A stretch of DNA of 64,000 nucleotides from Paraphaeosphaeria minitans (lineage: Eukaryota > Ascomycota > Dothideomycetes > Pleosporales > Didymosphaeriaceae): contig WJXW01000004.1 in the NCBI GenBank assembly GCA_015832175.1, positions 2,108,001 to 2,172,000 on the forward strand, read 5' to 3'. Each line of letters opens with the position of its first letter. Within the stretch, counting starts at the first letter, position 1. The notes below the pieces were generated by a model. That model saw nothing but the letters and a program-made list of their open reading frames with translations, had not been told where the DNA came from and ran no database searches. A program made the position numbers and the translations under genes. Below, one piece after another: positions 45,764 to 56,700 of the stretch.

Positions 45764-48346
45764 TTTCTTTGATAGGAAAAAGGTTCGAGTGACTGCTTAG
45801 GTGGAATGCCGATTTTTGTACAATACGCCTGTCCCAGGGCAGCAAACACGCTGTAACCAGAATTGTGACTGAGGCCTGTGCGTAAGTCGGCGAAGTGATG
45901 GCTTTTACACACGATTCATGAGGGGTTCGGCGACTTTCGGATTGGATTAGTGAAGTGTACTAAATATTTCTTAGTCTTTATTCATACTCGAGGTAATTGA
46001 TGACCTAGTTCTTTGCCGATGTCATTGTAAAAGTGCTTTGACTCGCAACGCTTGTTAGATGCGAAATGCTATCTGTGCGAAGTGCTGAGAAACGGCGTGT
46101 ATGTGAGTATAAACGTCCTAACGCGGTTTATCACTGATGTCCAAACTATTCATCACTTGAAGAAGGCCAACGGTAGAGAATTCCATCCAAGGCTTCTAAG
46201 CTAGTTAGTAAAGATCGCACGGTGTTACATGCGTGCTGTAAGGGCGATTAGAGTATGTTTGCAGCACTGCCTATTCTGTAAGCGGGCATTTCTAAGGCCC
46301 TGAAGAGTCAGTAACGCCTCAACCTGTGTTTATTTTTCGTTTCTAGGACTCTGTGATTTTCTTTAACGGCTCCGCATCCTCGCACTCTCCATGATCCAAA
46401 TGACCTACACAAAGACATTCAGCAATGCACAACCCTCGAGACTAGATAGGACATACCGGATAGGATTGGACATCGCTCTACCCTGCGTCGATCAAGTAAA
46501 CAAACTCTCTATCGATCGCGTTCCACTCAAGGGCAGGAGACGCTTTGAACAATTATTCGGAGAGCTTGCTTCTTATACAGCTTTAAGGGAGTGGTAATAT
46601 AAATCTAAGAGAGTATCCTAATATATCTAACTACTTCACGTGTTATTAGATCAAGACCAGCTGTGTACTATTTTAAAGACGCAAAGAGCCCGTTTCCATA
46701 CCGCGTCGATGCCGTCGGCATAAGAAGTATCTCGCTCTTTCATACTCGCCGATGGCATTTCGGTGAGATTCTATGTAGATAGGTCGTGGTGTTACATAGT
46801 CCCTGGTCCTTAGTCTCCACGACTGTATGATTCGAATCGTCCTCGGACCCTAGCCAGATCATTTTTGTTGGGTACAAATCCTGCTGGTAGAGGCAATATC
46901 GAAATTGCAATTCGGATGATGCTCGCGACAAGGTTCGATCCACTGTCTCGCCATTTGCATGATTATTGTGGATTCTGTGTCAAACCTGCTATCGCAATTT
47001 TTTTTCACTAGTTACAAAGTAAAGGATGATAGGACTCATACTTCTCGTTTCCAATCAATCATATGGGACGGCCTACCTCGTGCGACAACAAGAGGCTGTG
47101 ACTGGAAAGCTTCGATACGTAATGTCAACTTGGGTTTCTCGTGTAGACTTCTTTTTCCAGTCACTTGCACCCAAAGTCTTGGATTCGCCGAGCTGACCAA
47201 AAAGTCGCATAAGCAGTATTTCTACCCTGACGTCTGTCACTTCGACCATATGTGGTGAGCATAGCGCTCCTTGGCGGAGATAACAGGCTACGGAGACTTG
47301 CCTTAGAGCAATGCAGATAATTGCAACATAACACGACACGTCGCGCACAAACGCATCACACTGGTATGCAGTCCAAGTGACACTTTACGCTACGAGTACG
47401 CCCACGGAACGACTACCCCCAAGCCCAGCCTGTCGTAAGAAGTGCATACCTCGCAAAATACGCCGAGGCAACACATATACCGGTATGGACCACGAATCGA
47501 CATGCGGCGTACAAGAGAAGAATGTGACTTTTCATGGAGTAAACCATGCCGGTAATTAGACCTCCAAGCACTACTAGTAGGAAAAAGAGCCAGCCAGAGT
47601 GGGTGTTCTCGCTTCCCAAACGTAACCATAGGTAGCATAGAGGCGAACAAGCCTACAAAGATGGGTGAACAAATCAAAGTACTGATAACGAGATTATCTG
47701 GCGTGCGGGGGTTAAACTAAGCCATATCGTCGCGGAGATGCCAAAGATACCTAGAAAAGCTGGGTATCGCTTTCAGATTTACCATGCTTGGTGGCTGGAG
47801 TAGTGCTGGACCTCTGCGAGAGGTTTAGCCTTCATATTTACGGTAGGTACCCACATATGGTGCGTCCGTGTACTGATTGTATGGCTGCAACCTGCATTTA
47901 TGTATCACCTTTCACAAAAAGCTCATATTTACACCGTGCAAAGCATACTTCATGAAAAAGTACCGGGCGGTAGGGGTGTAGCATGTTTAGCGCAACGGCT
48001 GGGCATAATATTTACGGTACTTACCCAGTGGCTCAAGTGCTCACTTGAAGGGATGGACATACTAGAACTAGATACCTACAGAGGAGGGAACGCGGAGCAC
48101 TCGATGATTTTGTGCGCTAAATCGTGTCCAGCGCTAAGCGTGAAACGCTCGAGGCTGATTGGTCTCATATTAGTGAACATGCCGAACTTCTGCATCATGA
48201 GATTGGGGAGATGTCAGAAGAGTGTCAGAAAAGTTACTAAGCCTTTTCCTTTGCCCCTCTCCGGGAAAACTCTATATAATGGACGCCTACTGCTCCCTAG
48301 AGGTCATAGCTTCTTTAGTATCTTCAAAACTTCGATACTTGACATC
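45764..48346. other. 2.6-kb intergenic region
   Basis: No recognisable gene. A short plus-strand frame at 46391-46597 and frames around 47073-47677 lack family resemblance. A TAGGTACC-type motif is at 47839-47850. The last 80 bp contain the promoter of the NmrA-like gene. Confidence 0.4.
48273..48279 (+). promoter_or_regulatory. TATA box of the NmrA-like gene
   Basis: TATATAA lies 74 bp before the chosen ATG at 48347, which argues against the upstream in-frame ATG at 47900. Confidence 0.55.
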
Positions 48347-49291
48347 ATGTCGCCGTCTTTCCTCATTGTTGGTGCGACGGGAAATACCGGGCGAAGCGTG
48401 GCCGAGACGCTCTCGAAACTGCTCAAAACTCATCATATCTTTGCTGGCTACCGGATCATTGCTCTCACGCGATCTGCGAGCAGCCCGGCTGCACAACAGC
48501 TTGCGCGATTGCCTGGCGTCGAGGTGGCAGAGCTGAACTGGGTTGACATTACCTCGGACTGGCTCCGGGAACGCGAGGTTGCAAGGGCATTCATCGCGCC
48601 ACACAATCTGCCAAATCAGTTTGCCGAGGAATCCACATTCCATCTTGAAGCCTTGAAAGCAGGCGTCAAGTACGTTGTCAGGATCTCAACGACGGCCGCA
48701 AATGTTCGCGCGGATTGTCCCGCCTACTATCCGCGGTCGCACTGGGCCATCGAGGCCTTGTTGAGCTCGCCAGAATTCAGCAATCTGCAGTGGACTTCGC
48801 TTCAACCCAATGTCTTTTCCACTTTCTACCTTTCCACTGCGGCGGAGTTGATCAAGAAGTTCAAGAAAGAAGGCAAGCAGGACGTACTTCGACTCGTCGC
48901 ATCTGAAGATGCGCCGGTGGGCATCATCGACGCTGACGAAGTCGGCACCGTTGCCGCGCACCTCTTGCTCCAGGAAGACACTGCCGTGCACAACAAGGCC
49001 AAGTATGTGCTCAATGGACCGGAAGATATCACTGGACGCCAGATCGTGAAGATGGTTGAGGAGCAGATTGGTACCAACGTTGAGAACGTCAGTTTCAAAG
49101 ACATGTCTTTTGTAGAGTATATGGCGGCTGCGTCGCAGGAGTCGAAGAGTGTTATCATGTCCATACAGCATGCCGCGGAAACGTCCTGGGAGGGAAAGTG
49201 CTCGGCTTCTACTACCAGCAAGGAGATACTTGCCCTTGCTGCGCCGAAGCGGACTCCGGCTGATGTTCTAAAGTCTTTGTTAGAGCAATAG
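48347..49291 (+). CDS. NmrA-like NAD(P)-binding Rossmann protein
   Basis: Intronless, 314 residues. The N-terminal nucleotide-binding loop is GATGNTGRS (residues 8-16), the atypical-SDR/NmrA form. A substrate-side region follows with HWAIEALL, LQWTSLQPNVF and the DADEVGTVAAHLL segment typical of NmrA/NmrB-like and isoflavone-reductase-like proteins. The active-site Tyr-Lys pair of classical SDRs is not evident, so it may be a redox sensor or regulator rather than an enzyme; NmrA itself is a nitrogen-regulation protein. The specific partner is unknown. The open frame extends upstream to 47900, but the TATA box at 48273 and the glycine-loop position place the start at 48347. Confidence 0.87.
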   Translation: MSPSFLIVGATGNTGRSVAETLSKLLKTHHIFAGYRIIALTRSASSPAAQQLARLPGVEVAELNWVDITSDWLREREVARAFIAPHNLPNQFAEESTFHLEALKAGVKYVVRISTTAANVRADCPAYYPRSHWAIEALLSSPEFSNLQWTSLQPNVFSTFYLSTAAELIKKFKKEGKQDVLRLVASEDAPVGIIDADEVGTVAAHLLLQEDTAVHNKAKYVLNGPEDITGRQIVKMVEEQIGTNVENVSFKDMSFVEYMAAASQESKSVIMSIQHAAETSWEGKCSASTTSKEILALAAPKRTPADVLKSLLEQ

Positions 49292-50759
49292 AGCAGCAGC
49301 AGTGAATGGGAATGTTCTTCTTGCCGTGTGACAATCAAGACCTTGGGTCATGAGTCAATGATCATCCCCTCGTTATGCGAGACCCGACGACTCATCATCT
49401 CCCCTCACACAAACTTGAAACCATTCAGACATGTCGCTCATGGCATTGTACATTTCACACACCAGCAGTAGCAGTGCACAACAGTAGCCACGACATGGCC
49501 TGAACGCAAGCATACCAGTCAGCACGTAAACCACAAGACCTTTCGCACGCAGAGTTGACACAAACAGTGACAAGAAACTTTGAATCTTTGTCCTTCGAAC
49601 CAGCGGTCGTTGATGGTCCATGGATAAGTTGGTTAAAGAAAGAGCCTTCCCCTTGGCATCTTCAGAAACCATCAAATTGACGTTTTGCTATTTGCAAAAG
49701 GCTTTAGTCTACCTGCCATTATGATCTAACCGCCAAGTGCATAGGTATGGAACAATCCAAGAAGTAGCATCCATCTTCGTACCAAAAGCACTGTCATTGT
49801 AGGTCGCCCTGCATCCTTTCCCAACAGGAAGTCCAGACTAACATACTTCACGTGACATCGTCCGTCTAATTGTATACAGAAAACTTCCTCATGGTACAAT
49901 TAACAAAATTTACACTTAACGAGGCCTACTCACTAGTGCTGCATGCGAAGCACCATCTCGAAAACGCTACCGCGTTATCTGATGAAAAGTTTCTCGCGCT
50001 AATCCCAAATCAGAACCTTTACCCCACTACGCCGGACCGACCCCGCACAGATCGCCGTAGATCACGCCATGGGGCCTGATCTCCGAACAATCCCCGCTCG
50101 GAAGTATCCAGAGCCGCGCTGTCGTTGTATGAACGGCACAAGGCGGCTCGATTTCGAGACTGCAGTTCACAAGAGTGATCCGGCGTCCGATACCGGAGCG
50201 TGCTTACCAAGGTAGGCCTATTTGAGAATGGCGGTTCTCCACGCAAAAGATTCGCCATACTGCGCCGGTTCAGAGTAAACTCGGAGAGCGTTACCAAAGA
50301 CGTTGCCCAAGCAGGATCTTCTCCATACCACGCCAAACATAGAGGGTCGAGGATGAACTCGTACATCGTTACAACAGACGTTGCCCACACGCGTCCGAGG
50401 GTTTTCGGTACCCGCTGTGAGACTTGGTTCCGTCTTATCAGGTGCGATAGCCAGGGCTCCTGTGCGGCGACTGCGTGTTTCTCTGGTACTCCTGGGCTGC
50501 GCGCACAATATCCTGATTTTCGCCGTCCTCTTGGCGGGGCTGGAGAGGTTGCATTGTGTTTCCCAGCGTTGCAATGATGCCGGCAGTATCGAGCTCAATA
50601 GCGCTATACTGGCGCGAGTTGTGCCTGGGGGACAAGGTCAGTGTGAGTTCAGTCAGGATGGTGTGTCTTAGCCAGGTAACAAAGTGCGAAAACAGACTTT
50701 GTACCCAGGGTTTCGGGTACAAACTCGATATGAGTTAAGTCAGCGTGGGTTCAGAACTC
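49292..50759. other. Region between NmrA-like gene and hapX, one short tandem repeat
   Basis: No gene is supported. Minus-strand frames at 50019-50390 and 50438-50722 look partly protein-like but have no family resemblance. A 78-bp imperfect tandem repeat (about 50230-50387) falls within the first of these. The hapX 3' untranslated region occupies its right edge. Confidence 0.4.
50230..50387. repeat. 78-bp imperfect tandem repeat
   Basis: The blocks ending ACGTTGCCCA at 50282-50309 and 50360-50387 are 78 bp apart and match closely over 28 bases, with weaker similarity upstream. 78 is a multiple of three, so a minus-strand frame through both copies reads the motif WATS twice. Confidence 0.5.
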
Positions 50760-52543
50760 TTACATCATTGTATCCCGTCTAACCTGCAAGGGTGCTCTTC
50801 GGAGGTTGCCAATCCAATCAAGCTTGTCTTGGTCCATAGATACACGGCCATCGAACAATTTGAAAGCTTCGCTGCAGCCAAGAGTCTGCTTCGCACCATA
50901 AGGAGTGGAAGCATCCGAGATGTGTGGCTCCATGGTCTCCAAAGTGCTGCTAATGCTCGAGTTCCGAGACGATGCCGGTGGTCGGAACTCGTCCTTCTTG
51001 AGTTGCGCGACCCTCTGGCACCAGGCTCTTTGCTTGGGATTGGTCTGGCAGGCATCGCAGCTACCGGGGCCCATATTGACATTACTCAAAGAGTCATTCG
51101 TAGGCGGGAGGTCCTGGAACTGCAGCGTCTGATCCCTACACAAGCAATTAGACTCGTCCGTGCAGAAGCCGCACTTGGAATCTTGCTCATTGCTGTGTTG
51201 TGCGAGGAGTGCTCCAGACGGTTGCTGATCTAACCTGCCGCGCTTAGAGAACTGGGCGGTGAAATCAATTTCCCGATCTGCGAATGGGTTGGCGAAGCTG
51301 CTCCGCGATGGGGGCTGGATCACAGGAACGTTGCCGGCGAAAGGATTCGAAGCTTGAGAATACCCAGCAATGCAAGCACAATCACCTAAAACGCGGGGAC
51401 AAAGTCAGTGTGACTCCAGACTGGGTGGGTCAAGATGGCGTGGTCTGCCTACCAAGTTTACAGTTCCCACATCCAAGCTGTGTCATGGACTTGGGAGAGC
51501 TGTAGCCAGAGAACGAGCCCATGGAAGAACGAGTCGGAGAGCTTTGATGTGGGAAGAAGACGGCACTCTGTTCGTTGAATGGGTTGAGGGGGTAGTTTTC
51601 CTCGCGCAGTCGCTGCTGAAGGGCGCTGTGTTGAGCATAAATGTGGGAGCTGCGGTCCTTCCAATAGTCACGTTCCTTGCTGACTCTCTGCAAAGTGTCC
51701 TTTACTTCCTCCAGCTGCGTCAGGCAGTTGTTGTACTCGGAGTTGAGGCGGTGCTGCTCAGCCAACATCTCGTTCACCTCTACCCGGTGCTTCCTGTTCA
51801 TCACGTCGGCCTGCTCTTGCATGTCGGTGAGTTTGGCGGCTTTGCGTGCGCGGAAGGCGCGCTGCGATTCGCGATTCTGTGCTTTCCGCTTGGAGGCCGG
51901 CTCGTCGGTCGCGGGCTTGCGGCCTGGCTTGGGGCGCGGCGGGACTACATAGCAGCCGCTGGTTGGGCCGGCACCCGAGGACGAGACACCGGTGGGGGAC
52001 GCTGCCGTCGTCGACGTGATGGGCGTGAAGCTGGTGGAGGTGGCCGTTGGCACGATTGCTAGGAATTGTCAGCAGATGCACAAAGAAAAGCGCGGCTACT
52101 GTGCAGCCACTGGCAACCTCGGCGGGGGCGTGGGTGTAGGTGTAGGTGTGGGACGGATGCTGGGACGCCATAGATGGTGGAGGGGCTTGTCAGCGCTGTC
52201 GTGTACGCAGTGACAGAAGGCAGACACAGGACATCTGGCAGAGGGGCTCAGACTTACCGCGCGAGCTCGAAGGGCGCGGCTGGGCGGGCGCTACGGGCAG
52301 GTGTGAGGTGGGTGACGGTGTAGGATTTGAGTGGTATGCGTTGCCAGGCGTTGCTCCTGGTGAAAGGGCATCATTGGACATGGCGGGCATTGAAGGTTGC
52401 TGCATGTAGTAATAGATGGTGATCGGATCTGATAAGATACTGTCGGCATCGAAGCTCTCGGCCGATCTCGGATCATCTCGGGCGGCTGACGCCTGGCCTT
52501 GGCCTTGGCCTTGGCCTTGGCCTTGGCGAGGATGTTGATCCAT
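50760..52543 (-). CDS. hapX: HapX iron-responsive bZIP regulator
   Basis: Partner of the CCAAT-binding complex that represses iron-consuming pathways and activates siderophore uptake in iron starvation. Exons are 52543-52258, 52058-51453 and 51385-50760, with introns of 199 and 67 nt, giving 505 residues. The Hap4-like motif (VVPPRPKPGRKPATDEP, from about 133) runs straight into the bZIP basic region (KRKAQNRESQRAFRARK, 152-168) and a coiled coil. Cysteine-rich iron-sensing motifs follow: CGNCKLGDCAC (spliced across intron 2), CGFCTDESNCLC and GSCDACQTNPKQRAWC. The C-terminal LGCSEAFKLF...DWI motif is also typical. The N-terminus has a QG repeat. In-frame ATG 52405 is an alternative start. 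Confidence 0.92.
52427..52436. promoter_or_regulatory. GATA-type iron-repressor site inside hapX exon 1
   Basis: ATCTGATAAG matches ATCWGATAA, the established site of the fungal iron-responsive GATA repressor (SreA/Urbs1), which controls hapX in Aspergillus. It lies about 110 nt inside the coding sequence from ATG 52543, and 22 nt upstream of in-frame ATG 52405. The sequence match is exact; that it acts here is inference. Confidence 0.45.
52497..52526. repeat. Hexanucleotide microsatellite (CCTTGG)5 in hapX exon 1
   Basis: Five perfect CCTTGG units; the reverse strand codes for alternating Gln-Gly near the HapX N-terminus. Being in frame, unit-number changes would change protein length without a frameshift. 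Confidence 0.85.
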
Positions 52544-54702
52544 CTCGAAGTACCGTGTGGTGACTCGCAGTGGTGCCCTGCGATGGCTGACACGTGCTCT
52601 GGGGCAGCGTATAGCACACGGGAAGGGGGCAGGCGTGGTTGCAATCGACAACTATCAAACGGCGGCAGGTGCAAAGGTACGCTCGCTCAGCGCGGCCTTT
52701 TGTAATGACTGAGCCCTGTAGCAACCGACCCACGCGTACAGTTTTTTTTGCAAAGCATTGGGAAACTAGATCACCTCAGCAGTAATCGACCAGCCTGCTG
52801 GATACGATATCTACTGTATGTGCCGCACTCAGTAGATGAACGCCGCCGGCACACACCTCTGTCAGGCTATCAAGCGCTGATTATGAACACGCCCAAGTAT
52901 ACTCGTTCGACCTATGCAAGGTGCGAGAGCCCAGCCTCGTTCGATCGAAGCGTGCAGGAAGCTCGCCGGACAATTGTTCACCTAGAGTGCCCGCTTCAAT
53001 CACTCGAACCCGAACTACGATCCAATCAAATAACACCAAATGGAAGTGCTTTGGTCGGTATCACTGCGATACACTGTTCAACCGTTCCTGGCTCGACGTG
53101 CCTGGTGTTTGGAACTTCACCATTCCAAGAACCTATCAGGAAAGCGCCTTATGACTTAGGGTTGTTGTCACTGGGCCTTCCGATAAGGTTCAATACCCCC
53201 AGCTCAAGTTTTGATCAGGCGCCGCTGTTGGAGCTACAATCATACGGTCATTGAGCTTGTGCCAGCAATGGGATGCCGCCATGGTGCCTTGATTTGCTGC
53301 AGTCTATCAGGAGAATAATTCAACGTTGCAATAGAAATGATCGATGCGACAGCCAATCGCGAGCACCACACTTCCATTTCGTTGGGTCTCTCATCCCACA
53401 TGCGCACAAATGTGTCATGGTCATGTCCTTGCGAGGCACACGCACCGGTGGGAAATCTGTTGCGGGCCCGGCACCCCTTCAACCATGGTTTCAACGAGCA
53501 CAGTCTCAACCTCAACTACACAACAGAAGTGCTTCGGTCCCAACGCCGCTGAGACGCTTTTCTACAATAAGTCACGAGAGAACATGCTAGAAACTTGGAC
53601 TTCACATCGCAGCTGTAGGCTTGGCATCGCTAGAAATCATTCAACTACTCTCGTGGATACCTAGGTACGAGAGCAAATGTGACAGACTGATTACGACATC
53701 TGATAGACTTTCACGTGCTGGCAGGCGTACATAAATACGTCGTGGGAGCTGTTACACTGCATCCCACATGCACGTAACGCATGTACCATATGTACATAAC
53801 GCGCAGCCCGGCACATGAGCTCAGATCCTGTAACTATGTATCTCTTCCCCTTGTACTGGCTCTACGAAGCAAAGAAAAATCCCTTTTCTTCATCGTATTT
53901 GTCGATGTGCTTGCTCTGCTTATCACTGTTCCCCATCGATACTCTGTGGCTCAGTGGGCGCAATTTCCTTGGTTCAACTTGGCATCATGCTTCTGGCAAA
54001 CATGCCAGCAAAAGCGCTCAAAGTGGCATCGTCGCGGTATACAAATATGTGAATGATTGCAATACCGAAGCTCGGTGTGAGTACGAATGTTTTCCGATGC
54101 CTCCCATGCTTTTCTTTGGGATGTGACTCTGAGTGCAACATCAACCCGGGAGACGCACATTGGAAAAAGCATATCGAGAAATAATGTACGGTCGTTTGCT
54201 CTCGCAAGTTGGTAGAAGTTGCTTTATGAGGCGAGAGTGGCCAAGTGATGTCCGTGGAACTAGGCTTATGATTTGCCTAGGTGTGTACTCATTTGTCACT
54301 TGGACATCTTGCAACACATCACGCTCGACAACAAAGCTAGCGCCCCCATAAATAACGCTGTTTCAGATACTTCATTATCCGCATCGCGCACCACAATGTG
54401 AGCTTGAAACGGTGGAGGATACTCATAGCCTCAGCTATGAATACCGCGCCGCGAATGATAGCCAAAGTGAGTCCTCGTACAAAGAATATTGCACAAGGCT
54501 CCAGCCGTTTCTTTCACACTCTAGTAGTTGCGGAACTTGGGCGTTCGCATTCCGCACGGTCTCCTCGTCTTTGTCCTTTATACGTGAACGCTTGCCTGTG
54601 CTACTGTACATAAACTAGTTCCAAGGCCACAACTAACCACGTTCTAATTCGCAGGTCATTACTGGAGTGCTGAAATAAATCAGAATATCGAAGTATCGCG
54701 AG
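52544..54702. other. 2.2-kb upstream region of hapX without a supported gene
   Basis: Contains the hapX promoter at its left end. Plus-strand frames at 52921-53154 and 53344-53664 share a KCFG...TLF segment 26 residues long, but no gene model holds. Frames at 53781-54613 have no family resemblance. A TAGGTACC-type motif occurs near 53657. Confidence 0.4.
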
Positions 54703-55695
54703 ATGGGTACTCTTCGCCAACGCTACAGTTCTCCTCCTCGGACTTCACCCAGCAGGAAACCTGTGCGTCACGTGCACTTTGAGGACGAAGCCCGTGGCCG
54801 CTCACGACAACGTAAATCGACCGAAAAGTCTTATAGTCGCGTTGATGTTGAGGAGGAGGATGCTCGTGGTCGCACGCGATATCGGTATCGCTCTCGCAGT
54901 CGGAGTCGTTCTCGAAGTCGGTCCCGTGGACAAAGGAGGCCCACATTTCGGCGATATGATTGCAAGGATGAGCGGAGCGAAACGAATCATGACTTGAAAT
55001 GCCGCCCGCTTTCTTATCATTATCCTAAAAAGAAGCCCTTCGAGTGCGAAACACAATGGGGTGAAGATCGACGCCAAAGTGAGACTCCCTTCTATAGCCA
55101 TCGCACTGAACGAAAGACGTATCCTGACAACCTGCAAGGAAAACCTCATTGCTTCAGAGAAGTAGACGAAGGTCGAAAGAAGAGGTACTACTATTACTAC
55201 CTCGATGATGAGTCCGGCTCGTACCGCAGCCCATACCACAACAAAGCGTCGACAAAGGAAGATACACTCGGCCATCTTCCTCGACGCGCCACCTACCCTC
55301 CATATCATCGACCGGACGGAAGCTATGATGGATACTATTCCCCCAAAGATAGTTTCTACAAATATGACTCCTACTCAGCATCGCGCCGCTCGTTGTCGTG
55401 GCGTAGTCAAACATCTCGATATTCATACTCGTGCAAAAGAGACCGTCACGACCCCAAGCACGATTCTTACAGGGATCCGCCCCAGTGCTCTCGATCACGC
55501 CATGGCAATGTGCCCAAACGCAGCGAGTCATCGCGTAGATACTATATTCGTCGCTCTAGCAAGTCGCAAATACCTGAGGTTTGCTCACCTAGACGTAGCT
55601 ATCGCTCGGGGCCTGATCGCTCGATCGATGGGATGACTGATGAAACTGGATCTGGAGGATTGCACATACGTATACGGCATCGGCGGTGGGTTTAG
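54703..55695 (+). CDS. RS-rich hypothetical protein
   Basis: Intronless frame of 330 residues. It is very rich in Arg, Ser, Tyr and Lys, with a pure RS-dipeptide run (RSRSRSRSRSRSRG) near residue 68-80 and tyrosine clusters (KKRYYYYYLDD). This composition resembles SR-type RNA-binding or splicing proteins, but there is no RNA-recognition motif or other domain. I do not recognise it. The N-terminus (MGTLRQRYSSPPRTSPSRK) and the in-frame length argue that it is coding rather than a random open frame. Low-complexity composition makes the prediction less certain than for the neighbouring genes. Confidence 0.55.
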   Translation: MGTLRQRYSSPPRTSPSRKPVRHVHFEDEARGRSRQRKSTEKSYSRVDVEEEDARGRTRYRYRSRSRSRSRSRSRGQRRPTFRRYDCKDERSETNHDLKCRPLSYHYPKKKPFECETQWGEDRRQSETPFYSHRTERKTYPDNLQGKPHCFREVDEGRKKRYYYYYLDDESGSYRSPYHNKASTKEDTLGHLPRRATYPPYHRPDGSYDGYYSPKDSFYKYDSYSASRRSLSWRSQTSRYSYSCKRDRHDPKHDSYRDPPQCSRSRHGNVPKRSESSRRYYIRRSSKSQIPEVCSPRRSYRSGPDRSIDGMTDETGSGGLHIRIRHRRWV

Positions 55696-56700
55696 TTTGA
55701 AGCATCAGTTACAGGATGGGATAGTGTAGGGTAATATGAACTATTGATTCTGTTGTGTTTTCTTTGTTTCTTTCCCAAACAGAATTAGTATGACTTAGGG
55801 GGCTTACTCCGGTCTCAAGATGTGACTGAAGCATATTCGCACCGTGGAACTGGTAAATCATATGAACTTTTCAATGTGTCTCGACGGGTAGAGGTCATGG
55901 ACGATTTACTGCTGTGGACAGTTGGTCTAGCTGCTGGTCGTAAGGTTGCTTGCTGAGTTGGCCGCTTGGTCGGCTTCTCAGTATCCTTCATGGTGGTCTT
56001 CTTGATAGGCTTCTTTTTGGGGCGCTGCGAAGGACTTAGCAGAAGCTTTCCTGCTTCTCGGAGCTTGGAGTGCAAATGCTGCCTGAATCACTATTTCTCC
56101 TTCAGAGAGACCAGCTTCCTGAGCTTGAATCCCTGCTTCATTGTGATCTAGTAAGAATATCTACTAGCTCAAGTTCGCAAACTTGAAAGAATCTTACACA
56201 TGCTCTGGAACAGTAAGAGCCAAGGCACAGGTAATCATCCATAGTAAGGGTAACACTACACTGAAGATATGCATGGTAAGAGATCTTTAGTAGGAACGCG
56301 ACCGGACAGGTGTGTGGTAAACGTAATCGTCAACGAATGGGTAGCTAGGCTAGGCGCCACGGGGCGGTTCATTCAGGATGAACATCGTTGGTATTGCTCA
56401 AAAACGATACATCCGCGGTGTATTTGGCCCGTTCCCCGTTACGGACGCTAGTAAGCTGAAGTCATACCTACCTACCTTATAACAGGCGTGCGTCGATCAC
56501 GACATCTGAAGGAAGCGATCACTGAAAGACATGACGTCACCGACAACATACCCCTCAGTACAGAAGAGCGAGCGTTGGCACGATACATAATCGTTAGTCG
56601 AGTCCTGTTTAGCTTGCCTGTGCACTTGCACCTGGACACTGACCAAGCCAAGCGCCTATAATCGCCCGCTGCGACCACATCGACACGAACTCTACCCCTC
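55696..56700. other. Intergenic region, possible short lysine-rich frame
   Basis: A minus-strand frame, 55815-56075, encodes a Lys/Thr/Pro-rich 86-residue peptide (MHSKLREAGKLLL...). It has low complexity and no family, and I do not accept it as a gene. The rest has no recognisable feature. The 100 bp before 56701 should hold the SDR promoter. Confidence 0.35.

Noticed and set aside
47900..48346. N-terminal extension of the NmrA-like protein
   Set aside because: A TATA box at 48273 and the position of the glycine loop place the start at 48347; the extension has no domain.
52544..52651. N-terminal extension of HapX from 52651
   Set aside because: The proposed start is not ATG; the first ATG in frame is at 52543.
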